Source: Serilophus lunatus (Eukaryota > Chordata > Aves > Passeriformes > Eurylaimidae). From it: a stretch of 64,000 nucleotides of DNA. The DNA is taken from assembly GCA_013399895.1 (NCBI GenBank), contig VXBA01001575.1, forward strand, positions 607,800 to 671,799, written 5' to 3'. Of this stretch, positions 14,101 through 29,100 are shown one piece after another. The number at the start of each line of letters is the position of its first letter. The first letter of the stretch is position 1. The translations under genes were made by a program, and so were the position numbers. The notes under the pieces are model-generated. The model did no database searches. It saw only the letters and a program-made list of their open reading frames with translations, and had not been told where the DNA came from.

Positions 14101-17100
14101 GTGATACGAGTATCAAGGGCGGCTGATCGCTGCTATTACTATAATCAACTAATATGTAAAAAATGTTTAGTAATGGAAAGCTCTGGATTGATACAGTCAT
14201 TACACAATAGTCTTCAGGACTATTGCTGAGTTTAAACCTCCAGGAAATATCTAGAAGACATTAAGAGCATCCACTACTTCATATATGTGATTATTTGGAT
14301 ATACATTTATATTTGGTATGCTCTTTTATACTTGCAGGACTTTGTATGTGTTCTTCATGACAGTATATCATGCACTTGAAACAAGTATTTAGTTTCCAAT
14401 AATTCATTTCACTGATATATTTCAACTTTATAAGCAGCACTCACATAGATATCAAGCTGTGAAATTACCATGCAAAGCATTTCTAGCATTGTCTTTTAGG
14501 ACACGTTCAAAAATGCCTGGTCTGATTTGAAAAGGGCATTGCAAAAGAAATTAATTTTTATCCTAGACAAAAAGAAGCAGTGCAACTGTTAAGTATGTGA
14601 AGGTAGTATGTGTCAATATATTCTAGATGTACAACTCTTACACTGATCAGAGTACAGACACAGGGTTCAGTGTTCAATATGGGCTACAAATGTGTTTGGA
14701 GCCCATATCTATTAATCTCTTTAAGCACTAAGAGAGAATCAAAACTCTCATTGATTTCCACATACAGGAAATAGGGTATATGTAAGTCCATTTTTTTATT
14801 TGCTTTTCCTCTGATAATCATAATGTCCCCAGAGACCTGTTTTGGTCCATTCCTGGGATGAAACAGCCACAGTTCCCTGTGGAGCCTCTCATCAGAGGGA
14901 AAACGAACCTTGATCTCAACCGGAATGCAGAAATAAACAATCCTAGCTGAGAAAGTTGAAAAGAGCAGCTGGGAATGGAGCCTGGCTGTTCGTTCTTCTC
15001 AGCTGGGAGTAGAGACTTTCTTCAGTGGTCATCTAGCCAAGTAATCCCTTTTCCTCAGAACTAATAACTACTCAAATTCATCTCTACTCCTCCCAGTTTA
15101 GTAGGGTGTTTGCTGCCTTCTTGGGTACTAAGGACAGCAGAGTGTACTTAAGAAAGGGAGTTGTGACAGATTCTTTGCTGCTCTCAGTTCCCACTACTGA
15201 ACAGCAGAAATTAAAATATTGTTTGCACAGATGGCGGTGGAGGAGGTGAATGTGCAGGCTGCTGTGCTGCCACCTACTTCACCAAAGCGGCACCTTCCCA
15301 ACATACAGCTTGGCTCCATTTCCCCAGCTGTTTAAACAATCTGGCTGTAGATGGCAGTGGCTAAACTGGCCCTCCAGCAGACACACCTGCACTGCCTAGG
15401 TGCTTTGATTTGGACACTGTAGCCTTATGTTAGTAAGTTTATCAGATTCAAACACAAAATGACAGTGGAATCTCTTCAGTTAGTTTGCCATGGTCTCATT
15501 AGAATCCAGCTCTAACCATGCTAGAACTCAGTTGTTTATCTGTGGGTTACAATTGTCTTCAGGTACCACAAGCAGCAGAAGCAGCACCCCACGGTGTGCT
15601 TAACAGCACAGCCCACAACTTTGCTCACCTTCATCCATTGTTTCAGAACACCTGCCCTGCACTGTGTCAGCAGGAGCTTGGTGTTGAGTACCTCCTCCTT
15701 ACTGGCTCGGGACAGACACAAGCTCGCCAAACATCCTCTAAGTGGAAACTTTGAATTGAGAAAAGTTTTGCGGAGTCCTGATCTCTAGAGCCCAATTTAC
15801 CAGATAACCTTGTTTTGGTTGTCTGGAGAAGCAATACTGCATGCATTTCCACAGCACAGGTCCATGCAGTAGATAAATTCTGCACAGTATCTTCAGCTTT
15901 CCTTGAACAAATGAGACATCCATCAAAAATAAAAATGCAAAGGGTGTTGAACAAGACGCAGCCTTCTACTGCCAACCAGTACTGCAGTACAGAAGATAGG
16001 TGAACCTGTACTAATTTTCTGAAAATCCCAGTCACATTTTCAGACATGGTATTCGATATTTTTATTTTACTTGGTATGACATCAATATATTTGTAATACT
16101 AGATAAAACTTTAAAAATTAACTCTGTTGGGAATAGCATAAGTATTTATAGGAAAACTCAAAAAATAGAAAGTGCTTCAATAAGCTTGCAATGTCAAATT
16201 CTTTGGTAAGTTTATGAAATTGAAGAAGAGTTTAACTTTAGGAAAAAAATTACTCCTTTCCCAGAATGACACATTTTTTTAGGCATTATCTTATGTTTCT
16301 ACATCAAGCGTATAATTAGTGTGTATTTTGGATAGTATTAAAGAAATTTCTACTTCCCGCTTCTGAATGTGAGAAAAACAAATGCACATTTTTTTATGCT
16401 TCAATAAGATTTATTAATCGTTCTTTTTTTGTTTTTGCTGCTTTTGTTAACAATCTAAGCCAAGTGACCTCAGGAAACATCGGAGAAAGGTATGATACTT
16501 TTTAAGCTTGGGAAAGCACATTTATCATATTGCTCTGCTATTTGGATAACTGGGTCCCTAACCAGCCACTGCATCCCTTCCTCTCCTTTTCATTCAATTT
16601 CTGAACATAATTAGTTAAATCCTACCTGGAAAGGCTTGCAGGCGTCACAGCTAAGCCACAGAATCAAGGCCTGCCAGTGATACCTTGGAGTTGTAGCCTC
16701 TACAGCACAAAAAAATTATGGACAGAAAAGAACTACGTTCAGGTATATTTTGGCCATGCTTCTTGCTTGAAGAACCCACATCAGACTGCTTGAAATCATC
16801 TGGATCAATATAAAATTATTTACAGAACTGACACTGATTATGAGATCTACCTTTAAATACCAGAAGGTGGTATTCAAGATAAATAATTATAAGTTACAAT
16901 AAAATTCCTTTTTGTCCATGCTTATTTTCAAGCATACTGACTAGTCTGTTAACATGCTGTGGAGAGAGTTGTCATGTTTATGCCTTTATGCCTGTATTTA
17001 CTTTTTCTTTTACATCTCTGAGAAATGTTGTTGACTTAAATAATCCTGATTAATGCAAGAGACCTATTTACACCTAAGGTTATCTTCATGTTTAGACCTC

Positions 17101-20100
17101 TACTGTATCAACCTGTTAGGCATAAAGGGAACAACCTCCTTCTACAAGAGTATTCTCATTAACTCCAAATACGTACTTTAAGCTGCCATATTTTGGCAAT
17201 TGTTCTTTCCCAATAGCATCTTTCAAAAATAAGAATCCTTACAATCTGAAACTGTACATGCTTCAGTCCATCCAACAAATTCATGTAGCATGTGTCGAAA
17301 CATTCTTGAAAAGACAATCTGCTCACAATGGAGTTTCTCTCCCCTAGATTGCGGTAGTTGAAGAAGATGGGCGTGAAGATAAAGCCACAATCAAATGCGA
17401 AACTTCTCCCCCTCCAACACCCCGAGCTATCAGAATGACTCATACCCTTCCTTCTTCTTACCACAATGATGCCAGAAGGTAAGATGCTTGTAATGTAAGC
17501 TGGTGCTTCACAGTTTTACCATGTTATTGGTTTCAAATCATGTTATTTGACTATTCCAAAATGGCCTCATTTTTTCCCTGTTTCCCACACCATGAGAGAG
17601 ACCCTACCCTTTGTCTCTTGCATGACCCTGAAAATGTTTGTCAGTGCTAAAGTACATGCTGGGTATTTCTGGTTTGAGGTACAGTTTTGATGGCTCATAG
17701 GCATATCAATTCTCCAAATCCTGGAAAGAAAAACAGCAGCTGGTTACTGTATTTTTCATTAATCGTTCTTACAAATTAAAAATATTTATTTTCATTCTTG
17801 CCTGATGGAGAAAATGTGATCTTATTGCTCTATATGTTGCCAAATAACTTGAAGAAGATGTGCTTTTTTTCACTTGTGGGGACATTATTACTAAACTCTA
17901 AACAATGAATTTGTTTGCAAAGCTGCTCAGAAGATAATAAAATATTACCTGCAAATGTTGACATGTTATCTATTCCATTTCTTTATTATCATTTTGTAGT
18001 AGTCTGCCTGCTTCATTGGAGCCAGAAAGCATTGGTCTTGGCAGTGTCAGCAGCAGTCAGGACTCCCTGCACAAAGCTCCCAAGAAGAAAGGAATCAAAT
18101 CTTCAATAGGACGTTTGTTTGGTAAAAAAGAGAAGGCTCGACTTGGACAGCTCAGTAAGGAATTAGTGGTAACATGTTAAGGTCATCATTTCACAGTCAT
18201 TTTTCCATTTTTAATTTTGCTCTTTTTTTTTTTTTTATTCCAGTTTCCAACTTGCATATTTTTTTGTTTTGTCTGGCACAAATTTTCCATTAAATTTCAT
18301 TGTTATCAGCAGTTATATTTGTCAAGAGTTTACTGTGACTGTAATGCAAATTAAAGGAGAGTTCTGGCACAAATTACTAGTCATCATCTTCACTGAACCT
18401 ACTGCTTCAGTAGCCTGTTGAATTAGAGTAAAAATGCTAACAGGGTGTTCTTGAATAACCAAATAAAGAGGAGGTGAGAAACCAGTAAGTAATAAACCAC
18501 TATAAGCGTGGGACCTAGGTGATATGGAAGGTCCTTGCAACTAAATGTAGCAATTAGTGTGTCAATAAATGCCTTGTGGTGCCTGTTGCTGAATGTACTC
18601 ATTGTACTCTTTCGATTAGTTATGTTGCTTACAGGAGTGCTTTGTTTTCTTCTTACTTCTTCTGCTCTTTTCCCTTACCAAGATCTTAGTCTGTTTCATT
18701 CATGGCAAAATTTTTCCTCTGTCTGTTTCTATAGGACATGTCTAGACGTACACATGCCAACACAAGTATCAAATTGGAATAGATGTTGTCAGTAAGGCTG
18801 AAATACTAGCTCTTTCCTAATCATGAAGATATCACATAGTATGAATTGGTGAGGCACTAAATTTTTACTGCAATGGTGACCACATAACACTCGTAAAAGA
18901 ATTTTAAGTCTTTTTAGTAACTGTAAACACTTCAGCAATATATAAGCCTGAAATTAAAAACCTACATTCATATTAAAACGTGTCCTTATCACAACTAACA
19001 AGCCTATCACTAAAATAGTACAGAATAGAAAAAAGGTAGTATTAAGGTCAAAGTAACAGAGTAAAATTGAATAACTGAACATTCTTCATTTATACTTCAA
19101 CCTTTGTCTCTGCCTTATTAGAAACTTGTGTTCTTGAAAAGAAATCAATCTAATTTCTAATTGCAATTTGAATTCTTTTTTTCCCACTAAGGGAAGAATA
19201 AAACTGATTTATTCGGTCTTTTAAATGAGAATCTATTAAATAGGTCTTTCAAATATACCTGCATGTCACTGTGTGCATTGATGGAGAATTTTATAACTTT
19301 AGACTGCATCTAAAGTTAGACTTTATTAATTCACATTTACATTCCATAAAACATTTTTTATTGATACTGATGATTTACCCATAATAATCTGTGATTTCAC
19401 AGTAACTCAGGAACTTAGAGGACAGATGTAATAAATGCGTTCTTGTTCCCTGCACTCCTTGCAATGTGGAACAAAAAAGAAATAACAGCCTTCTCATCTT
19501 AATTTTTAACATACCGAAAAAAACCCATATATTGAGTGGCCACTTCTATTCATATGGCAGTATCATAGGATCAAAGAATATTGTGAGTTGGAAGGGACAA
19601 CGAAATTTAAAAAATAGTAATCATGATAGTACTTGTCTCGTGCAGAAATGCATTATGCCAAGAATACTCTCCAACCTGTAATAAACCCATATTGCACTGC
19701 ACACATACCATCTTTATCCAACATACCGAGAGCTGCTCTCTCAAGAAAGGTGTCAATCTAATTTGCTAAACTTACTCCAGAGTCAGCAGGAAGCACTTAC
19801 TGAGATTCTGTAAAACTTGGAAAGACAGATAAAGAAAAGTATATGTTCATGTTCTCTGCATTTGTAAGACGCATTTGCATAATTATCATAGTGAAACTTG
19901 CAGTAGTAGTATCCTCTTTTAATAAAGAAAAAATCTGTCTAGACAAACAGGAGTGCTAAAACAGTACTTGCTTTAAAAGAACAGCTTAAAACCAAGGTTT
20001 TTCAAGTTAATCTCATAAACATGATGCAGCAGTGGGATTTATTCTCACTTGAATAAGATGCATGTACATTTGACATGTAAAAGGCTGTAATGCCATTTCA

Positions 20101-23100
20101 CTACAAAAATTTAAATATTATTTTGTGGTTAAAATCAATGAATCAGTATAGAATATTTGAATTTATTTTGTGCTTTCTTATTATGCCAGTGTCCACTCTA
20201 CAATTCACAGAATCACAGAATTAACTAGGTTGGAAAAGACCTTTAAGGTCATCAAATCCAACCTTTGACCTAACACCACCTTATCAACTACACTATCCCA
20301 CTAAATGCCACATCCAATCTGTTTTTTAAACACCTCCAGGGACAGTGATTCCACCACCTCCCTTGGCAGCCCATTACAATGGCCAGTCACTCTTTCTGTG
20401 AAGAATTTTTTCCTAACATACAACCTAAACTTCCCCTGGTGCAGCTTGAGACTGTCCTCTCGTTCTGCCAGTGGTTGCCTGGGAGAAGAGACCAACCCCT
20501 ACCTGGCTACAACCTCCTTTTAGGCAGCTATAGAGAGTGATAAATTCTCCCCTGAGCCTCCTCTTCTTCAGACTAAACAACTCCAGCTCCCTCAGCCACT
20601 CTTCATAAGGCTTCTGTTCCAGAACCCTCACCAGCCTTGTTGCCCTTCTCTGGACACATTCAAGCATCTCAACATCTTCAACACCAAATGGAGGGCCCCA
20701 GTTGTTCACTATCCATTAGCTGCCAAATAAGAAACTGCCATTTTCAAATGGAATCAAGCAGCAGCATTTTATCACAGTGTTGTACTCCTTCTTGTGCCAA
20801 TTACCTTCTGAACACAAGCACAGAACGAAAGCAGCCTTCAAAGAAGTCCTGCAGTGCCTCTCTCTGTACACATGCATGTGGAAATGAGGGGACAGTGTGA
20901 AGCCAGAGCTAGGAGATTGTACTGACAGGTCCTTTCTTCCTTGAATCCAGGCAGCGATAAAAAAGTCAGAGCATCTTTCTTCTGCACTGGGAAAGTCATC
21001 TTAGTGGACATACTGTATAATCAGTATGGATCATCCAGTCATCTCCTTAGTTTATAATACCATTTTATTTTGGTCCATGTGTCTTTGCTTGCTTCAAGCT
21101 TCCCTTGTCACTCTGTGTAAGTTATTAAAGTCTGCTTGACTTTGACAGGATTTAGGTGCCTACAAGCCACCTCCAGGGAGATGTAGGAGGCTTTTTACTT
21201 CTCTGACAGATTCTTTGTGTCATTTCTGTGAGTTTGCAGGGATAACAATATCAAAGACTCTAAGACTCTCTCTGAAAACAAAATAAAGACTTTAGCCCTA
21301 CTTCATTGTGATGCAATATTATGGCAGTAATAATGAGACAGTTCTTGAGAATGCACTTTCATTTGTACATTTTTCAACTAAGATTAAAAAATGGTGAGAG
21401 CATTGCTTATTTAGCTCCATGAGACGGAGTCTTAGGAGGCAAACTAAAACAGCCAAAGAAGATGAGAGTGCTTTTCTCTTACATTTCTATATATTTTCTC
21501 TTTTCCATGTAGTAAACACTTGTCAGAATTTACTTCTGTATGTGATAGATGTTCTCCAGAAACCCCAGATGTCACGGCTTAAGGAAACAAACATAGATGA
21601 TAGTTGTGGGTGGGAAGTGGATTGAAGGGGAACATTTGGGGAAGTGCTATGGGGAAAATACAGTGAGGATTTGGTTTGTTTTCCAGGAGGTTACATGGAA
21701 ACAGAGGCCGCAGTTCAGGAGTCCTTGGGATTAGGCAAACTTGGAACACAAGCAGAAAAGGACAGAAGACTAAAGAAAAAGTGAGTACCTTTTTCATGTT
21801 TGATTGTGTTGAGTTTACAAGGACATGTAATGAGAAGCAAGACTATGGCATTTTAGCACTAATAGTGAGGGGGTTTTCCCAGTGTTAAAGTTTTTAAAAA
21901 CTCATATAAAACATAGGGGGAAATATTGAGAGTCTGTCAATTGTATAGTATTATTTCATTTGTGAAAGATCATACGTTTATGACAAAGATACATTTTTCT
22001 ATTTCACCTTGTCATTAGTTCTGTGCCTTTTACCTTCTATGCAATTTTTAAAATTTAAGTAGGTATTTGATGACTCACTATGTAGATTTTTTTGAGAAGG
22101 ATAAAAATGATTTTATATTATCTATTAAACATAGTGTTATTTCTTTTTATAGAGTTCTAAGGCTCCTGATAAACCCTAGCAGCTTCACTGTCTTTTTACC
22201 CATCAGGAAATGGCAACCTTTTTGTTTGCATCAATTATACAATAATTTAATGCTGTCTTTGAAACACCTCCTTGTAAAAACAGTACACTGACTCAGAGCA
22301 GCTGCCAAGACCTATGGAGAAGTAGTAAAATAAAGCTACAAACACAAAAGAAACCTCTTATCGGCATTTCAGTTCCAGTGTAATTTGAGGGTGTCAGAGA
22401 AAAAAAAAAGATGGTGTATAAAAACGACTTTGAAAATTCATTCTCTAAATAAACACGTTTATTTTGCATCCATAACCATTAAGTTACTGCTATTATTTGG
22501 ATTCTAAAAGCCTCTTTTTTAAAATTTTCCAATTTTTCAAGTTTCTTTCAGTCTTTTTATATTCCTTTGCAGAGTCTCAAGAGAATTAACAAGTCTAATC
22601 CAAAGAATCTATCATGTTTGAGATTCTGTTCAAATTTTTATGTACAATATGTTTAATCACTACTTTCATATTAAGCACTTGATGAAATATAACTTTAAAT
22701 GTACACATTGGTGTAATGTACAAGTGTAAGCATTCCATTAAAATCAGCCTCATTTTAGCAATTAAAGGTAGAAAAGTAGTGATTGTGCTAGCTGAGAAAG
22801 AAACATTTTAAATTAAATTTAGAAACTCACAATAACATTCACAGGGATATTACAGTTGATAAGTCTTGACCCTGTATTTCTTCTCTATAGATTATTATTA
22901 TTAATTAGTAATGTGGATGTAGAGTATGTTACTGTGTTTTTTTAACTAAATCTAGAAAGTATCTTTGAGGCCATCATTACCATTTGTAAAGCATATTGTT
23001 GAATTTTCAGCAGCCTTTTTCTTAAGTCCCTTTATATCTTCTAGCTCTGAGGACAGTATTGAAACCACATTGAAGGGACAAATATGTTCACTTTGTTCAC

Positions 23101-26100
23101 TTCTTTATGTGTTAGTTCTTCAAACTGGGTAAAATAAAATAAGACTTGACACAGACAACTGCATACATGACACAACTATTTCATATTTGAGATTACCTTC
23201 CAAGTTTGGGGTCTAGAAATAATAAGTGTACACGTAATTTGCTATTAATGTTCTGTCTAATCTCACACAATCAGACCTTCCCATGCTTTCTGCTTTTCAA
23301 GTCTTTCTTTTTTTACCTCCTGTGTCTGTCTGTCCTTGGCTCTTTAGGGGTTAGATATAATCAAAATGTTCTCTGCAAGAAGGAAAGGAATCTTTCCATT
23401 TATGACTTTTACTATTCAATAATCTGAACTATGTGTTATTTATTCTAAGTATAGGTTCTATAAATATGTTATGAAGATACTTAATTTTTCCCCCTGTTCC
23501 TTTTAGATATATATATACATATATATGTTTTTATATATATTATAGAGTTGTAGAGGAATCACAATAGGGGAAAAAATATACCATACTATGCTAGAGATAC
23601 ATGTGAGATTTTATTGAATTATGGTAGTCATTAGGGTGTCAAGCTATAAATAGAGTGTAAGAGAATTAACACCTCCTTGTAAGAAATGCAGTCACAGAGC
23701 CACAGAATGGGTCAGGTTGGAAGGAACCACAGTGAGTCATCTGGTCTAAACTCCCTGCTCAAGCAGGGTCATCCTGGAGCACATGGCACAGGATTGCAAC
23801 CAGACAGTTCTTGAGTATTAGTCATGTATTTGCATGTCTTACCTTAGAAAGTATTAAGTTGAAACAGTCCAGGAGTCATTTAAATGAAAAGTTTGTCTCA
23901 GGAGGTCAGATTCCTTTCCATCAACATTTAATAGCACATAATTTCCTCTGGAAGTAGACTTCCCATACATACAGGTGCAAGATTGCTGTGTAGTGCAAGT
24001 GAGAATATGATCCTGTGTAGCATTAATGGTGGTGGAGATGTGTATGAGGTCTTTACAAAACATAATAAGAGAAGTTTGAGAATCATTTCCTATCTCATAA
24101 AGTAGCAGTAAGATTTAAGTCCAAGTGGTTGATTCCTTTTTACTGCTAAACAAAACCACCCTACCAACACTGCAAAGGCAGTGAGCTGTAGGAGCTGAGT
24201 GAGAGTCACTGTGCTGTGAACACACAGGAGAGTAATTCACCTTGTAAGGATTTCTGTGGCTAATTTAGACTGGGGGGAAAAGAAGACAAAGAACTCAAAA
24301 GAACCAGACCCACCAAAAGGTTAGTTAAAGGATAGGCTAAAGCAGGGAAACACCACTTTTAAATTTCGTGTCTGAGAGACCTTTATTTATGCTGGCTTTC
24401 TCACTTCCTTTAAAAAATAAAACCAAAACAACCCCCTCAGAAAAATAAACCAAAACTGCTCACAACCAAAAAGAAAACAAACAACCAAAACTAAACCAAA
24501 AGAAACCAAAGTAATACAAAAACCCCTCAAAAACAGTGATGCCAGAGCCAAGTAAAATACCACATATTCTAACTATGTTTTTCCTTTACACATGCAAGTT
24601 AGGTGACCGTAGCTTTCAGCCCTGTTAACAGCTCAGCAAACATTGCTATCAGTTCAGTGGTAATTCTGGTGCAGGAAAGCAAGAATTCTCCTCTTGATGT
24701 GAAACAGGGGTCTACTTCATCCCTGGGATCAACATACGAGTACTGTGAGAGTACTCATGAGCTTCACCAAACTTTGCTATTAGCTTTGATTTATTTTGGA
24801 TAGAAGTTAGTATAAAAGGACAGATTCCCGTTAAAATGATATCCGTGGTATTTCTTTCAGTTTAATTAATCTCTTAAGTGAGAAATACTTCAAATGCTAA
24901 ATTTCTAATTTTGCATCTTTGAATGTCTTCATTAGTAATTCCACAAGGATGTCTCTATGCCAGGGACAAAGATGCACAGTGTTTCAAATTGTCAGCTCCT
25001 GCAGCCAATACGTACTAATGGTCCATGAGGTGTCCTGGACAACTGCACCCTCAGCAGCAAGCATGTACATTGACTCTACCTCTGACCTCTTGGAGTTATG
25101 AACACACTGCAGTGTGTATTTTAGGACAATTTCTATGCATGGAATAGGTTACTGAATAATACATTTCAGTCTGAAAAGTTTATTGAGAGAATATGGTAAT
25201 TCTGGAGACTAATTATCTCTCTGGTGATTATAGTGTCATTAACCTAAATTTTGAAGTTTCCTTGCTTCTTGCTTAGAAGAGGCTATTTAGATGTAAAATT
25301 TCTTTCAGTTTCAATTGACTACTTAGATATTATTAAAATGTAATTAACAGTTTGTCTCAGTGATATGCTAGACATTTATAACCTCAAACAAGAGTCTCTA
25401 TTCATCCAACGCTTGGTTATTACGGTAGATTTATTAGCAATAAGTCTTATTCCTAAGGCATCAAAGAGAAATTAAGGAAGCTGTGTAGAATTTTTAAATT
25501 GCACCCAACATTTCTTAAAATAATCAGAAAAGATGAATTTAAGTTGCCTGACTCATCCATAGATGTTTCTTCTCAGACATCAAGTATATGACTGCTCTAG
25601 TTAATACTGAAACATTTCAAGTCTTACTGTTTGTAAATAGAGCATGCAGTCCTAGGAAACTAAAGATGAAGGTAAGAGGTATTTAAAGTATTTAGGGTGT
25701 TATTGTATTATTTGGTGAAAATAAGTGACGTTGGGGAGGGACAAAAAATAATGCACTTCATTTTTATTATTTAAATTAGTCTTTAAGTTCCACTTCACTT
25801 GTTCTGTATAAAAGCTGTTACTATTTTGTATATCTCCTGCCTTTTGCCTGACTCTCAGAGCTTGTTTGTCTAATGAGTGCCTTCTTCAACAAAACTCAGA
25901 ATTTAAGACTAGAAGTATTAATGGAACAGACACACTTGTTAAGACCTGATTAGTGAGAGACGCCTCTGCCCAAATTAAGGTGAAAATGAGACCACATGCC
26001 GAAGTCAATAATGTGGATTTTATTTAACAGTAAATGTGAGATAAAGAGATAGAAAGAAATAGGAAAGTGGGAGAGAGGATGGGAGGTAAGGAGTAAGAAG

Positions 26101-29100
26101 AAAAGAAAGCAGAGAGAGAAAAAGATCATGTGGAAGATAGTCATGACCCATGGATCTGGCAGCACCCTGTTGGTTCTTTTCACTCTGGCCTTCTCAGTGG
26201 TGAGGGTCCCAGACCATTTTGTGGAGTAAGAGTTTGAAACAACATAGTTATCATTTAGCTGCATTTGAATCCACATAATGCCCCTTTAATTGGGTTAATT
26301 AATTAGGTTTCATGTCTGTAGCTGCAATTAGATTTTGAAGTAGTGTATTTGTGACTACAAATAATTTCTTTCTTCTGCAGTATGCAAATAGCTGTTTCTA
26401 ATGATTTTCTTAATTGCATATATTTTTGAAAAATTAATCCAATTAAGGCCTTTTTGGTGCCATCCATCTAATGTTCCTGTATAGTTAATGCTTTTTAAAC
26501 ACCATTATATCTTATCTATAGGCTTTATTTTATGGTAACTCTTAAGAATATGATGACTTTTTCATTATCCAATCTTTTATTTTCTGAATCTTCAGAAAAA
26601 TACAAGTTTTGCATTCAATTTATTTCTTTCCTACTTTATCTATTAGAAACTCCCTGATGTCGATAGTAGCTTTCAGACTGATCATTAGTTCTTCCTCCCT
26701 TTCTAACAAATAATACAATGTTCATTACAGTGGAGGAAGGAGAGGTATTCAGTGTTCTGATATGCACTTCAGGGTTGTCTGCTGTGTGCAATGTGGTCTT
26801 CTCTTGGCTGGATCAGTGCCTAGTCTTTGAGATATAAATAAAGCTGAATTTTCTTTTCAAACTTTGTTTCTTTAGCAAACATTTTAACATTTACTATAAC
26901 ACTGGAACGTTTACTTTCAAATCATTAGTCAGTCAAAGCTTTTGCAATGTTAAAAATATATCTTGCTCTTATATTGACACTTGGAGACTTTTTTAGGGTT
27001 GCAAATGAAAAGATAAATGGGTATTTATTTTGCAGAGGATTATTAAACCTTACTTGAATTATTCTGATGATGGAAAATATGATATAACATATTTCATTCC
27101 ATAACTCCTATTTTTTAAAAATCTAGTAATTATTTTTAAAAACAATATTTTTTATCCTTTAGGGTTTTTGAATCCTTTTCATCATGAAAGATATATTTGA
27201 TATATATAAGGATATATATAAAAGAATATTTGTATCAGAGCATTACAAGTTTTTAATCAAAGAAAAACAACAAAGCCCCAGTTCAGGCGTTATCTACATA
27301 TATATAAACCTATCCATTACAATTTGGAATTTCTGGATAAGTATAAGCATATACCCTAATGTGTGCAGCTGACTCTCTAAACAATGATCTCCAGCAGATG
27401 CAAATATCCCATTTAATTAATTGTAGAATTAGGATTTTTAAGGAAGAATAGATAAAACAGCAGAGGAAAAAATTATGTACAACTTTTAGATTAATATATG
27501 TCTAAGGAAAATGGTGTTCCTTCAATAAAAGTTGTTAAATTTGCTGCCTTATAAAAAGGCAAAACCTAGAATGAAAGATTCGTTTTTCTCTGCTGTATTT
27601 TATTATTCTCACACAAGATGGCCAGGAAGTGACAGAATGCCCCTTGATCCTCTGCTCCTATAATGGCCTCCAGGTCCATAAGTTAACCCCCAAGTGACTG
27701 AAAACTGCTAACTCATTAAAGCTCCAAGAAAATTACTTACATTCCAATTAATCACCTGGTTTATTTCTCTCCCCACATACACAAACGAGGATTCAAAAGA
27801 AGATGTAACAAGTGGGAGTTCTTGCTAAATATACTCCAGCAGATTCACAATTGAAAGCTTTTTCACCAAGAGTGTTCAAGTCAGTCTTTACAGTTAAGTC
27901 AGTAGAAAACGAGCAATAATCATGAATGCAAATTCAATTCTAGTGCCACTTTCATCAGATTAGGTAATTTTTGGAACAGTTTTCTGATTCTTTACTTCTA
28001 TTGCATACCTTTGTTGTCTTCCCTTCCTTAATTTTCCTTTCTTAAACTTTCTGTGTAAGAATTCGTCATTTGTTTTCATCTACTTTTCTGTATCATGCTT
28101 CCTCTCCTCTGTCCAAGATGTTTTGCTGAGCTCACACACGAAAACAAAATTTAAGTTCTCAAAAACAATGCCCTCCCGAATTGACTGAAATGTCTGCAAC
28201 CTCTTCTTAATTAATCAGAGTGCAGTCTTTTCACCCTAAGTTTTCTATAGCCATATCTACAAAGTGTTTTTTTATATCTCTGTAATCAGTTGTTAATAGG
28301 AATATCCTGAGATGTGTGAGTTTTGTTCGTGCCTATAACTTTCTTTTTATGATGGCAATTAAAGAATGCTGAAAAAAGTTTATTATCAACAATGACATCC
28401 TACAGATACTATACCCATTATATTGGCAATAGTCAGTTATCTAGAGGGTAAATCATTCATATCAGTGTTGCTACTGATCTAGTGCTAGTATGACTGCCAA
28501 AATTAAAATATTGCCTGGCATAACATAAATAGCCATTGCAAATGTTAGTCAACTATGTACGTGAAATCTGCATATTAAAAAAGAAACTAGTGAAAAGCAA
28601 CCAAGTCTAGGTCATTTATGATTGCTATGAGATATTTTGCTGAAATATTATCATATTGCACATAGAAAAGTAAACCTTGGTTTGTAGTCCACTCAGTTTC
28701 ACTCTGTCTCTGTGATTTGCTTAAATCCACAGGTTTGGGATTTTCAAGCTGTTTTGGGTATACACAAAAATCCTTAGGAAATTGTTCAAATCAAAGCGAA
28801 AAGATTTGACTTGAAAATCTACTCTGCATTCTGTTTTTACAGCTTTCTGGTGGAAATATGTTTTGTAGATGGAAGATATGCTGTGCTGAGTGGTACCTAG
28901 TCAATAGCCAACATGAGTTTAATGTAAAGCTCATTTTGATAGATGCTTCTGTTCTTCACAAGAACACTTAAGTTCTTTAAAGCATTTGAAAACCAGTTAA
29001 AAAGATTTCTGTGGCTATAGTGGTAGTATTATTTTATCTATCATATTATTTATTTTTTTATTGACTATTATATGTTCATTAACATTTATGTGCTTTTTTT

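Larger units (their letters stand above)
18155..21686 (+). other. PPFIA2: PPFIA2 intron, 3,532 nt, with CR1 elements
   Basis: The intron is canonical GT-AG. It holds a CR1 trace near 19,562-19,680 and the best CR1 copy of the window at 20,204-20,715. The rest is plain AT-rich sequence. Confidence 0.8.

Noticed and set aside
15667..16047. A 126-codon minus-strand open frame overlapping several plus-strand frames
   Set aside because: Overlapping frames on both strands with no homology or splice signals point to chance in a stretch poor in stop codons.
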